Assembly: GCA_029884165.1 (NCBI GenBank)
Contig: JAOUIH010000002.1
Coordinates: 40,715-104,714 of the forward strand
Reading direction: 5' to 3'
DNA length: 64,000 nt
DNA from: Gammaproteobacteria bacterium
GTDB lineage: Bacteria > Pseudomonadota > Gammaproteobacteria > Steroidobacterales > Woeseiaceae
A program made the position numbers and the translations under genes. The notes below the pieces were generated by a model. That model was given only the letters and a program-made list of their open reading frames with translations. It had not been told where the DNA came from and searched no databases. Numbering within the stretch: position 1 is the first letter of the stretch; each line of letters opens with the position of its first letter. Of the stretch, positions 17,854 to 25,791 are shown one piece after another.

Positions 17854-19383
17854 TTAAAGCGAATCCTCCGGCTCTACCTGGACCTCGACGGCGCTCAACT
17901 GGGTAACGCCCGTCTCCGTTCCGTCGATGTCGATCAGCGTGCCAACATCGATTGCATCCCAGAACGCGCTTTGCGGATTGAACGCCAGCCCGGACGAATC
18001 GCGCAGGATGGCTCCGCTTACGTTGATCGTGACGCCCAGCACCTGCAGGGTCTGTGCGCCCTCGTCGAAGGCCTCGATGAAGCCGCGCAGCTCCGTCTTC
18101 TCGTCCAGCTTGTCGCGCTCGACGATCAGCGCCGCGATCTGGCCGCTGCCGGCGGGAATTTCCTGCCCTCGCGCTTCGACGTAATCGCCCGTGGCCATGT
18201 CCGACACCCGGAACGGGTCGACGTCGTCACGCTTGTCCTCCATCCGGGTCTTCAGCTCGTCCGTCGTGACGGTGATGCCGAGGATCACGAAAGTGCCGGC
18301 CGTCCCGTTGGCCGAATCCACGACGCCGACGACGCGCACGTTCTTCGCCTGCTTGATCTCGATTTTCGTCGGCACGATCGCGCCGTCCCCGTCGAACTCG
18401 CCCTCGACCTCGACCTTGAGGTTCGTACCAAGATCCGCAGCCGTGCCACCCTCGTACACCGTGCTGCTGTTCGGCAATACGGTATAGCCGAGGACCTTGA
18501 AGCTCAGCGGGCTGGCAACGAAATCGGTGATGAAGCCCTCGATCTCGAAGTGGTCGCCCTCGTTCTCGCCGAAACGGTTGCCCTTGTACTCGAGCTTCGC
18601 CGGGCGGAACACCGGCGGATTGCCGTCGGTGAAATCGAGTCCTTCCGCTTCGACCGGGTCGCCGTTGCTCAGGCCACCGGCCGGAATGTCATCGAGCACG
18701 CCGGTCGCGCTGTAGTTGACCTGCAGCGCGTTGATGTTGAAGGTCTTCGCGTTCGGATCGTGATTGCTGACGAAGCCGTTGATCTCGTAGCCGTCTACGT
18801 CGACGACCGCCTTGCACTCGACGCGCGTGGCCTGGATGACGCCACTGCCGTCGTAGGGCCCGAAGACTTCGACGGCTGCAAATCCGGGCAACAGCGTGAT
18901 GTCCGTCGTCGTACCGCAGTTGTTGTCGATCGACGTCTGACCGGGCGTGTACTGCACGACCTGCCCGAGCACGCGGAACGTGTTCGTACCCGTATCGGCA
19001 TCGGTTGCCGGACCTTCGACGGTCTCCTCGACTTCTGCCGTGCCCGCCTTCGCGCCCGTATTGTCGTCGTTGATCGTGCCCTTGATCAGCACCATGTGGC
19101 CGACCTTGAACTGGTCTTCCGAGGACGGGTTATCGTCCCTGAAGTACTGCGTCGTGCCATCCGTCTCGTAGTGATTGCCGTTGACGATGATGCTGCCGAA
19201 ACCGGTGATTTCACCGACGGCGACCGCGACGCCCGTACGCACTATGCCTCCCGATGGAGGTGGGGGCGGAGGCGGAGGCGGTGGGGGATTGGCGCCGCCG
19301 CCAGAACCACCACCGCCGCAGGCGGAGAGCGTGAGCGTGGCAAGCGCCAGGAGGGCCAGAATCTTTCGGGAATGCGCAATCAT
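17854..19383 (-). CDS. DUF5666-repeat lipoprotein, copy 1
   Basis: 509 residues from ATG 19383 with AGGA 9 nt upstream; TTG 19401 overlaps the preceding stop but is less likely. The lipobox LTLSAC is followed by a Gly run and an 11-residue proline tract, a typical linker for a surface lipoprotein. The rest consists of repeated small beta domains of the DUF5666 type (GEITGFGSIIVNG, then GFVSN, IEGFITDF, VVGVVDS and LRGFIEAF starts). Function is not known. It is immediately downstream of, and probably co-transcribed with, the DUF6502 gene. The pair is repeated at 55925-58360. Confidence 0.85.
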   Translation of the reverse strand: MIAHSRKILALLALATLTLSACGGGGSGGGANPPPPPPPPPPPSGGIVRTGVAVAVGEITGFGSIIVNGNHYETDGTTQYFRDDNPSSEDQFKVGHMVLIKGTINDDNTGAKAGTAEVEETVEGPATDADTGTNTFRVLGQVVQYTPGQTSIDNNCGTTTDITLLPGFAAVEVFGPYDGSGVIQATRVECKAVVDVDGYEINGFVSNHDPNAKTFNINALQVNYSATGVLDDIPAGGLSNGDPVEAEGLDFTDGNPPVFRPAKLEYKGNRFGENEGDHFEIEGFITDFVASPLSFKVLGYTVLPNSSTVYEGGTAADLGTNLKVEVEGEFDGDGAIVPTKIEIKQAKNVRVVGVVDSANGTAGTFVILGITVTTDELKTRMEDKRDDVDPFRVSDMATGDYVEARGQEIPAGSGQIAALIVERDKLDEKTELRGFIEAFDEGAQTLQVLGVTINVSGAILRDSSGLAFNPQSAFWDAIDVGTLIDIDGTETGVTQLSAVEVQVEPEDSL

Positions 19384-19397
19384 TTCATTGGTTCCTG

Positions 19398-20198
19398 TCA
19401 AATTTCCTCATGAATCGTGTAGACGCCGACACCCAGTCGCACCCTGCGGCCGGGGTTCGGCGTCGTGTCAACCTCGTGGTCGCTGAGCCAGGCATCGACC
19501 GTCTGCAGGAACTCCATGCCACGCTCCGCGATGAGCTGGTGGAATGCCTTGACGGCCTTCGTCGAGACGGCACCGTTGTCCGCGATGCCCTCGAAGCGTG
19601 CGTCCGCCTTGCGGTTGTCGTCGAGGTTGTGCTCGAGCGTCGCAGCATGATCGTGCAGGGCAATCCCCATTTGCCGCACGATATCGGGGTCCAGGCTCGA
19701 ATAGACATAATCCCGCTTCAGGACTCGGGTGCTGCCATTTGCCAGCTCCTCGATCAGTCCTCGCTGCAACATCTCCTTGCGGATTGCTCCATGGGGCAGG
19801 TCGCCAGCATAGCGTTTCAGCAAGGCGGGCAAACTCCCCGTTGGACCAGTTGGCGGCAGATCTTTCGGTTGGCCATTTTCGCCCGCGAATTCGGGGTCCA
19901 GATGCCACCCGGAAAGGATCTGCGAGATACGGCTGCCCTGCAGTTCAGCGGGCTCCGCCAGGCCCTCCAGGAGGCGGTCGCGAACCCGCGCAACCTCACG
20001 CCGGCTGAGGCCGGTCAGCATCGCGACCCGGGAGTTGTTGGTCGGTCGCCCCTGGATGCCGTACTCCTGCCGCGCGACGTCGACGTAGACGTCCTTGCAG
20101 GCGTCCGCGAATTCCGCATACGTCACGCCATGCTTCAGCAGGAAACGGACGAGCGGCCGCAGCAGGTAACGAATGCTTTGGATGACGTGCTCTTTCAT
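19398..20198 (-). CDS. DUF6502-family protein, probable regulator, copy 1
   Basis: 266 residues from ATG 20198 (AGG 5 nt upstream); a TTG start at 20261 would include the palindrome and is less likely. The N-terminal part (about 8-85) looks like a helix-turn-helix module: GRPTNNSRVAMLTGLSRREVARVRDR fits a recognition-helix segment. The C-terminus has a conserved AFHQLIAERGMEFLQTVDAWLSDHE block and ends in RLGVGVYTIHEE. No membrane segment is seen. The family is DUF6502 by my recognition; its role is undescribed. It precedes the DUF5666 lipoprotein by 14 nt, and a 21-bp perfect inverted repeat lies just upstream, consistent with autoregulation. Confidence 0.75.
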   Translation of the reverse strand: MKEHVIQSIRYLLRPLVRFLLKHGVTYAEFADACKDVYVDVARQEYGIQGRPTNNSRVAMLTGLSRREVARVRDRLLEGLAEPAELQGSRISQILSGWHLDPEFAGENGQPKDLPPTGPTGSLPALLKRYAGDLPHGAIRKEMLQRGLIEELANGSTRVLKRDYVYSSLDPDIVRQMGIALHDHAATLEHNLDDNRKADARFEGIADNGAVSTKAVKAFHQLIAERGMEFLQTVDAWLSDHEVDTTPNPGRRVRLGVGVYTIHEEI

Positions 20199-20211
20199 CG
20201 GCGCCTGGACG

Positions 20212-20260
20212 TGCAATACCTCATATGTGTGCGATTCTTGCACACATATGAGGTATTGCA
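20212..20260. promoter_or_regulatory. Perfect 21-bp inverted repeat upstream of DUF6502 copy 1
   Basis: The arms at 20212-20232 and 20240-20260 are exact reverse complements around a 7-nt centre (GATTCTT). It begins 14 nt upstream of the ATG, in the leader or promoter. It could be an operator or a very stable leader hairpin. No T-run follows in either direction, so it is not a terminator. Confidence 0.75.
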
Positions 20261-20413
20261 AGCACTATTTTGGGCCGTTACCGGCGCTCGCCGGCCCTCG
20301 CGGCACAAGTTATTGAAAAAATAAGTTTTTTCCATGACCGAGGCGACAAGGCCGGGCATTTTGCGCAGGCCGCACGCCGTGCGGGCCCGCTGCGGTGGCC
20401 CGAATTTGCGCGC

Positions 20414-22039
20414 TCAGCGCGGTCTCGCCGCCGCGTCGAGCCGCAGGTACCGGCTCGGATGCCGGTCCAGTACGTTCGGCCTGAAACCGGTGACTCCCGG
20501 TCGCACCAGGTGCTTGCTGACAAAGAAATACAGCGGCACGACCGGGTAATCGGCCAGCATCGCAGCCTCGGCACCGGCGAACTGCTGCCGCGCAGCGGTG
20601 GCCTCCTCCGCCGCGGCAAATGCGGTGTCGTAGGCCGGGCTCGAGTAGCGCGGAAGATTCTGCGGGCTTTGCGAGTGCAGGATCTCGAGGAATGTCCGCG
20701 GATGGTTGTAGTCGCCGCTCCACGCGAAGCGCATCAGGTCCCACTCGGACCGCTGGTCTCGCGTAGACAGGAAGTACTTCCACTCGCGCTTGTCCAGCGA
20801 GAGTTCGACTCCCAGGACCTCGCGCCACATTGCACCGACGGCAAGCGCGATCGTCTCGTGTACGTCGTCGCCGGCGTCGTACACGAGCGTAGCCTGCAAC
20901 GGCTCGGCGCTCGTGTAGCCTGCCTCCCGGTACAGTCGCCGCGCCGCGTCTTGCCGTTCGTTTGATTCCAGCTCGCGCCAGTCATAGCGCGCGGGTTCGT
21001 AGTCGGCGACCCCGTCCGGCACGAAGCCCCAGGCCGGCGCCTCGCCCCGGCCGAGCAGGCGGACCAGCCGATCGCGATCGATGGCCATGGACAGGGCCTG
21101 GCGCAGCGAGCGGTCGTCAAACGGCGGCTCGCTCAGGTCGAAGGCCAGGTAATAAACGGCGAGCGCCGGCGCCACCACGAGTTCGCCTGGCCGCTCGGCG
21201 CGCAGCGACTCGAACTGCGCCCCCGGCACCGTCGCCGTGATGTCGATCTCGCCGCTGCGATACATGTTGAGCTCGGTCAGCGGATCGACAACCGCGAAAT
21301 AGTCGACGAACTCGATCGCGACCTCATCCGCCTGCCGGTACAGCGGGTTCCGGCGTAGCCGCAAGCGGTGCCCGGGCTCCCGGCTGTCGAGCACATACGG
21401 CCCGTTGCCGACGAACGCCGCGGGCTCCGGGTGGCGCGCCGCGCCGAACCCTTGTCCGCTCCACTCCGGATACGCGACCGCGAGCGCCAGCACGGACAGG
21501 AAATGAGCGGCCGGCGCCTCGAGGTCGATGACCAGCGTCCCGGGATCCGTGGCGGTAACAGCCAGAGCCTCGGGCGGCAAGTCGCCGGCGCCGACTTCCG
21601 CCGCATTGCGGATCGGGTACAGCAGGTAGGCATACGTCGACCCGGTAGCCGGCGCCAGGACCCTCCGGAATGCCGCGACAAAATCGGCCGCGACGACGCG
21701 CTCGCCGTTGGACCAGCGACCCTCCCGGCGCAAACGAAACGTATAGACCAGCCCGTCGGCCGAAATGCCCCAGCTGTCGGCCGCCGCCGGCACCAGCCGG
21801 CCGTCCGCGTCGTGGGCGACCAGCCCTTCGTAGAGATCGGCCAGTACGTTGAAGGCGTGCACGTCTTCGGCGCGCGCCGGGTCGAGCGTCCCCGGCTCGC
21901 CGCCATTGCCCCGGCGCAATACCGCATCCGCCCTGCCGGCGGCATCGTCCCCTCCGCCGGAGCCTGCTCCGTTGCAGGCGGCAACCCCTGCAAGGATGAC
22001 TGCCAGCAGCAGCCCTGGCCCGGATCGCGAGACATTCAT
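20414..22039 (-). CDS. Oligopeptide ABC transporter substrate-binding lipoprotein (OppA-like)
   Basis: 541 residues from ATG 22039; ATG 22051 is an alternative start. The lipobox LAGVAAC predicts lipidation at about C22. The SBP_bac_5 fold follows, with EPGTLDPARAEDVHAFNVLADLYEGL near the start, FVGNGPYVL, FDDRSLRQALSMAIDRDRL and the C-terminal VPLYFFVSKHLV block of OppA-like proteins. It should bind peptides in the periplasm for an Opp-type importer. No permease or ATPase gene is adjacent, so it either serves a transporter encoded elsewhere or acts in sensing or recycling. Confidence 0.9.
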   Translation of the reverse strand: MNVSRSGPGLLLAVILAGVAACNGAGSGGGDDAAGRADAVLRRGNGGEPGTLDPARAEDVHAFNVLADLYEGLVAHDADGRLVPAAADSWGISADGLVYTFRLRREGRWSNGERVVAADFVAAFRRVLAPATGSTYAYLLYPIRNAAEVGAGDLPPEALAVTATDPGTLVIDLEAPAAHFLSVLALAVAYPEWSGQGFGAARHPEPAAFVGNGPYVLDSREPGHRLRLRRNPLYRQADEVAIEFVDYFAVVDPLTELNMYRSGEIDITATVPGAQFESLRAERPGELVVAPALAVYYLAFDLSEPPFDDRSLRQALSMAIDRDRLVRLLGRGEAPAWGFVPDGVADYEPARYDWRELESNERQDAARRLYREAGYTSAEPLQATLVYDAGDDVHETIALAVGAMWREVLGVELSLDKREWKYFLSTRDQRSEWDLMRFAWSGDYNHPRTFLEILHSQSPQNLPRYSSPAYDTAFAAAEEATAARQQFAGAEAAMLADYPVVPLYFFVSKHLVRPGVTGFRPNVLDRHPSRYLRLDAAARPR

Positions 22040-22102
22040 GGCCGGTATCATTCCACAGTTGCCGGGCACTGACGAGGCAACCAGCGCACACACAAAATAA
22101 GA

Positions 22103-22128
22103 ATCAGGGGCCCTCGCGGGCCCCTGAT
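22103..22128 (-). terminator. Rho-independent terminator after the beta-helix sorting substrate
   Basis: An 11-bp perfect stem (22103-22113 with 22118-22128) closes a TCGC loop. On the minus strand it is followed by a T-rich tract (TTCTTATTTTGTG). It lies 66 nt after the stop at 22194. Confidence 0.7.
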
Positions 22129-22193
22129 CCAGCGCCGGTCCGGCACCGGCGACTGGCCTCCGCGGCCTGCTGACCGCGGCGGCCGGCTCTCCG

Positions 22194-25154
22194 TCAGGCC
22201 GGGCTGCGCCGGCGCAGGCTGAGCGCCATCAACGCACCTGCCAGCAGCATCAACAGTGTCGGGTCGAAGTGCCCGGCAGGGTTGTATACGCAGCCGCCGC
22301 CACCACCGCCGCCGCCACCGCCACCGGTGCTCGGCGAACTGATCGTGATGCTGACCGACCCGCTGTTGTTGTCAGGATTCGGGTCGTTCTCGTCGGCACT
22401 GACAGACGCGCTTACTGTTGCGGTTCCCGCGCTCAACGCGCTCACGGTCGCCGCAAACGTCACACGCTCACCGGCTGCCAGCGTCGCCAGCGTGCAGGTG
22501 ACCACCGCTCCGCTGGCCGTGCAGTCTGGCGACGACACGAAGCTGACGAGTGCCGGCAGGTTGGCCGTTGCCACGACGCTGGTCGCTGCCTGCGGGCCAT
22601 TGTTGGTGATACCCAGCGATATGGCGAAGCTGCCGCCGGTCTGGGCCGCGCCGACAGAGGAGGCCAGCATCGCCAGGTCGGCGTTCGCCCTCACGGTCGT
22701 ACTCAGCGTCACCGCGTTGTTGCTGTCGTCGGGATCGGTCTGGTCTGCCCCGACATTGGCAAGGAATGCGACGTCGCCCGCTTCGTCGGCGGCCAGCTGA
22801 ACCTGGACGGCCGCGGTACCGGCGAGCGCGAGTTCACCGATCGTGCAGACGATCTCGCTCGCCGACTCGGTGCATGCGCCCGGAACCGACGTGGCAGCAA
22901 CGAACGACGTGCCGGCCGGCACCACCATTCCGAGGCGCGCGCCGGTCGCGACGTCTTCACCGTTGTTGATGACCGTGAAGCCCATCGTCACCGTGTCGCC
23001 CTGCTCGGTGATGGCCGGCAGCGCGTCCGCACTGACGCCGATATCGCTGTTGCCGACTACCCGGAGATGTGTAACGACCGTGTTGTTGCCCGGCACCGGG
23101 TCGAGCGGCTCCGTCGCCGCAACGACCGACGTCATCGCGTAGCTGCCCTGGTCGACCGCACTCAACGTAACCGTCACGGTCGCAACCGCTCCGACAGCCA
23201 TGTTGCCAATGGCGCAGGATAGTGCGGACGGGCCGGTGACTTCGCAGGTTCCCGCCGTCGGCACCGCCGCCGTAAATGCCAGCCCGGTTGCCGGATCGAG
23301 CGTACTGGCAAGGGTCACGCCCAGCGCCGCATTGTTGCCGTCGTCGTTGTGTATCTCGACGAGCGCGTCGAACGTCGCGCCCTTGTCCACCTTCGCGGGA
23401 ACCACCACGTTGTTGATGTGCAGATCCGTGCGGAAGATGAACATTTCGAACGCGCCGATGTCGCACTCGAACGAGCCGTTGAGGTCGCCGTCATCCGGCC
23501 TCAGCAGGCCGCGCTGGTCGTTGTTCGGGCAACGCAGCGTGTGGCCGGTGTCGACCGCCGGACTCGTTGCCGCGTCGCCATTGGCAACAGACGGAATCTT
23601 GTGCGTTTCCGTCAGGCCGCCGTTCATGGCCAGCGGCTCGAGCAGCGGGTCGGTGTTCGGCTGGTCATTCAGTGCCACGTTCAGCGAGCAGGTATCGATC
23701 ACCTCATCGTTGATGTTGTAACCGGTCGATACCATGCGGCCGGTCTGGCACGTGGTCGCGCCGCCCGAGCAGCCGCAGTTGGCTTCACGGCCGGCCTCGC
23801 CGCCTGCGACGACGTTGTTGCTCAGTATCGTGTTGAAGAACACGAACGTTCCGCTGCCGAACGAGTTCAGGCCGGCGCCGCCGCCAGGCGCATCGGTGGT
23901 TGCGGTGTTGTCCGCCACCGTCACGTTCTGCAGGCTGATCGCCCCGTTCGTCGTGATGCCGCCGCCCACGTCGGTGCCGGTGTTGCCGCTGATCGTCGTA
24001 TTGGAGATGTTGACGGCCACGAGCGAGCGCGCCGCGATGCCGCCACCGCCGATCGCCGTGTTGCCGTTGATCGCGCTGGCATCGATGCTCGTCGTATGGA
24101 AACCGGTGTCGAAGATACCGCCACCGTTCTCCGCCGTGTTTCCGGCCGCCACGAGAGCGGCAGGAATCGCGCCGGACTCGTACGGAACGTCGAATGACGC
24201 CTTGCCGATCAACGTCCCGCTGATCGTCGTGGCGGAGTCGAGGTACAGCGCGCCACCGTTCGCGTTGGAGAGATTGCCGCTCAGCACGGAGTCGGCGATC
24301 GTCATCTCCGCTGCAGCGATGATGCCGCCCGCATCGGCGCCTGACTGGTTGCCGATGACCGCAACGCGCACGAACTCGACGGCCGTCACGCCGCCCTCAC
24401 CCTCGTCGCCGCCGGGGCCGACGTCAGGAGGCGGGCCCTCGCCGCCGCCGCCACCGCCGCCGGGACCGTGTACCGTCTCCTCGAACAGCGCCACGCCGGC
24501 ACCCGGTCCGACCGCGATGCCGCCGCCGAAGCGCTTGAAGTACCAGGCGACGATCGAGCCGGCCTCGCCGGTGACCTCGCAGGTATACGGGTTAGCCATG
24601 GTCGGCTCGTTCGGTATGCCGACACTGCCGCCCGTAACCATCAGGTCGGAGATCGTGACCAGGTTGACGGTGCCGCCGTCGACGGCCTGGATGTGGAAGA
24701 TGCGGTCACCGACGTTCGGATCGGTCATCGACTGCTCGTTCCACTTGATGACCGTCAGGCCCGGTCCTGCGCCGACTATCTGCAGGTCCTCGGTAATGTC
24801 GAGGTCACCCTTGTCTGCTTCGGCGGTAATCGAAGCCGTGCACGGGAGCTGGTTTTGCGGATCAGCGTCGCCGATGATTTCATCGACGCCCTGGATGGTC
24901 AGCACGATCGGATCCGCCGGGTTGTTGATGGCGGTCAGGTCGATGATGTCGGCACCAGGCGTTGCGTTCGCCTCCATGATCGCTGCCCGGAGCGTACAAG
25001 TGCCGTCTGCCGTCAGGCAGACACCATCTCCCGTCTGGGCGTCGACAGCATCCAGGTTGCTGTCGACGGAAAATGTCGTTGCGTACGCTGGCACGTAAAA
25101 CATGGAGATCCCCGCAGCCGCCAGTGCCGTGGAGAGTAGTTTTTTGACATTCAT
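22194..25154 (-). CDS. CSLREA / beta-helix / DUF11 surface protein with Cys-type C-terminal sorting signal
   Basis: 986 residues from ATG 25154 with a 25-residue signal peptide (AYA-TT). After it comes a CSLREA-type segment (about 26-65: TCTLRAAIMEANA), a right-handed beta-helix region to about 600 with many GNTA/NGGG turns, and then about four DUF11 beta-sandwich repeats (about 610-940, with DPNPDNN signatures). The end is an 11-Gly run, C955 in CVYNPAGHFDP, a hydrophobic stretch and RRRSPA. This tripartite tail matches CTERM sorting signals processed by CPBP-family proteases; I compare it to the JDVT-CTERM type. The gene for such a protease lies next upstream (25306-25791). The product is likely anchored or released at the cell surface. 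Confidence 0.88.
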   Translation of the reverse strand: MNVKKLLSTALAAAGISMFYVPAYATTFSVDSNLDAVDAQTGDGVCLTADGTCTLRAAIMEANATPGADIIDLTAINNPADPIVLTIQGVDEIIGDADPQNQLPCTASITAEADKGDLDITEDLQIVGAGPGLTVIKWNEQSMTDPNVGDRIFHIQAVDGGTVNLVTISDLMVTGGSVGIPNEPTMANPYTCEVTGEAGSIVAWYFKRFGGGIAVGPGAGVALFEETVHGPGGGGGGGEGPPPDVGPGGDEGEGGVTAVEFVRVAVIGNQSGADAGGIIAAAEMTIADSVLSGNLSNANGGALYLDSATTISGTLIGKASFDVPYESGAIPAALVAAGNTAENGGGIFDTGFHTTSIDASAINGNTAIGGGGIAARSLVAVNISNTTISGNTGTDVGGGITTNGAISLQNVTVADNTATTDAPGGGAGLNSFGSGTFVFFNTILSNNVVAGGEAGREANCGCSGGATTCQTGRMVSTGYNINDEVIDTCSLNVALNDQPNTDPLLEPLAMNGGLTETHKIPSVANGDAATSPAVDTGHTLRCPNNDQRGLLRPDDGDLNGSFECDIGAFEMFIFRTDLHINNVVVPAKVDKGATFDALVEIHNDDGNNAALGVTLASTLDPATGLAFTAAVPTAGTCEVTGPSALSCAIGNMAVGAVATVTVTLSAVDQGSYAMTSVVAATEPLDPVPGNNTVVTHLRVVGNSDIGVSADALPAITEQGDTVTMGFTVINNGEDVATGARLGMVVPAGTSFVAATSVPGACTESASEIVCTIGELALAGTAAVQVQLAADEAGDVAFLANVGADQTDPDDSNNAVTLSTTVRANADLAMLASSVGAAQTGGSFAISLGITNNGPQAATSVVATANLPALVSFVSSPDCTASGAVVTCTLATLAAGERVTFAATVSALSAGTATVSASVSADENDPNPDNNSGSVSITISSPSTGGGGGGGGGGGCVYNPAGHFDPTLLMLLAGALMALSLRRRSPA

Positions 25155-25305
25155 GTGACTTACCAGTCCCGGCGCGACAGGCATCGGGGGAATCGCGCGC
25201 CGTTCGATTCGTCCCCGTGTACGATATGTTTCCTTCAATCGCACGTTACAAGTAAGGGAAATCCAGTCTTGTCTGCTCCTTTGCCGTCAGGTCAAACTTC
25301 GTTCG

Positions 25306-25791
25306 TCAGTGAATCAGCAACCTGCCCAGGAAAAACATCCCGTTGAACGAAACGTGCAGGACGACAGGCGATATGACGCTTCCCGTCCGGTCACGGAAAA
25401 ATCCAAAAACGAGCGACGGGAGCAGCACTCCCGCCGCCCATATCGGCGGCTGATACACGAGGTGAGCTGCCGCAAACAAGAAGGATGTCAGCACGTTTGC
25501 AACGGAGAGTTCGTGCCAGGCCCAGCCGCCTAAAGACGTCTGCCGCAGGTAACCCTGAACGGCACCGCGGAACAGCAATTCCTCCAGGACCGGCTGCACA
25601 AGGACGAGCGACAGGAACAGCGCCGGCCTGATGCCGGCCGGTTCGCCCGTCTGCGATCCGATGACGAAGGCGATCAGCGAACCCGCCAGCCAGACCAGAC
25701 CGAAAGTCGACGACCGCGGCGCCGATACCGGCAGTTTGAGCCCCGCATCGCCTGCGAGATCGCGCCAGTTGCGGGCTGCCAGGTTAGTCAC
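25306..25791 (-). CDS. CPBP-family glutamic intramembrane protease, probable sorting enzyme (MrtJ-like)
   Basis: 161 residues from GTG 25791, overlapping the upstream gene's stop by 8 nt. It is short for the family and largely membrane-embedded. The ABI/CPBP catalytic motifs are complete: E70-E71 with R75 (EELLFRG), H110 (FAAAH) and H146 with N150 (HVSFN). Its place between two large exported proteins that share a GGGCVY-type C-terminal signal strongly suggests it cleaves those tails, as described for myxosortase and for MrtJ of the JDVT-CTERM system. The match to MrtJ is my recognition, not a search result. Confidence 0.82.
   Translation of the reverse strand: MTNLAARNWRDLAGDAGLKLPVSAPRSSTFGLVWLAGSLIAFVIGSQTGEPAGIRPALFLSLVLVQPVLEELLFRGAVQGYLRQTSLGGWAWHELSVANVLTSFLFAAAHLVYQPPIWAAGVLLPSLVFGFFRDRTGSVISPVVLHVSFNGMFFLGRLLIH

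Noticed and set aside
19261..19310. GGAGGCGG tandem repeat
   Set aside because: It is the coding sequence of the proline linker in the DUF5666 lipoprotein.
16966..19413. 815-codon plus-strand open frame
   Set aside because: It spans the opposite strands of two unrelated genes and has no coherent domains; antisense shadow.
20311..20335. A/T hairpin GAAAAAA...TTTTTTC as terminator of the peptide-binding lipoprotein
   Set aside because: The stem has no GC base pairs apart from its ends and would be unstable.
22282..22330. CCGCCACCG tandem repeat
   Set aside because: It encodes the Gly run before the C-terminal sorting signal.
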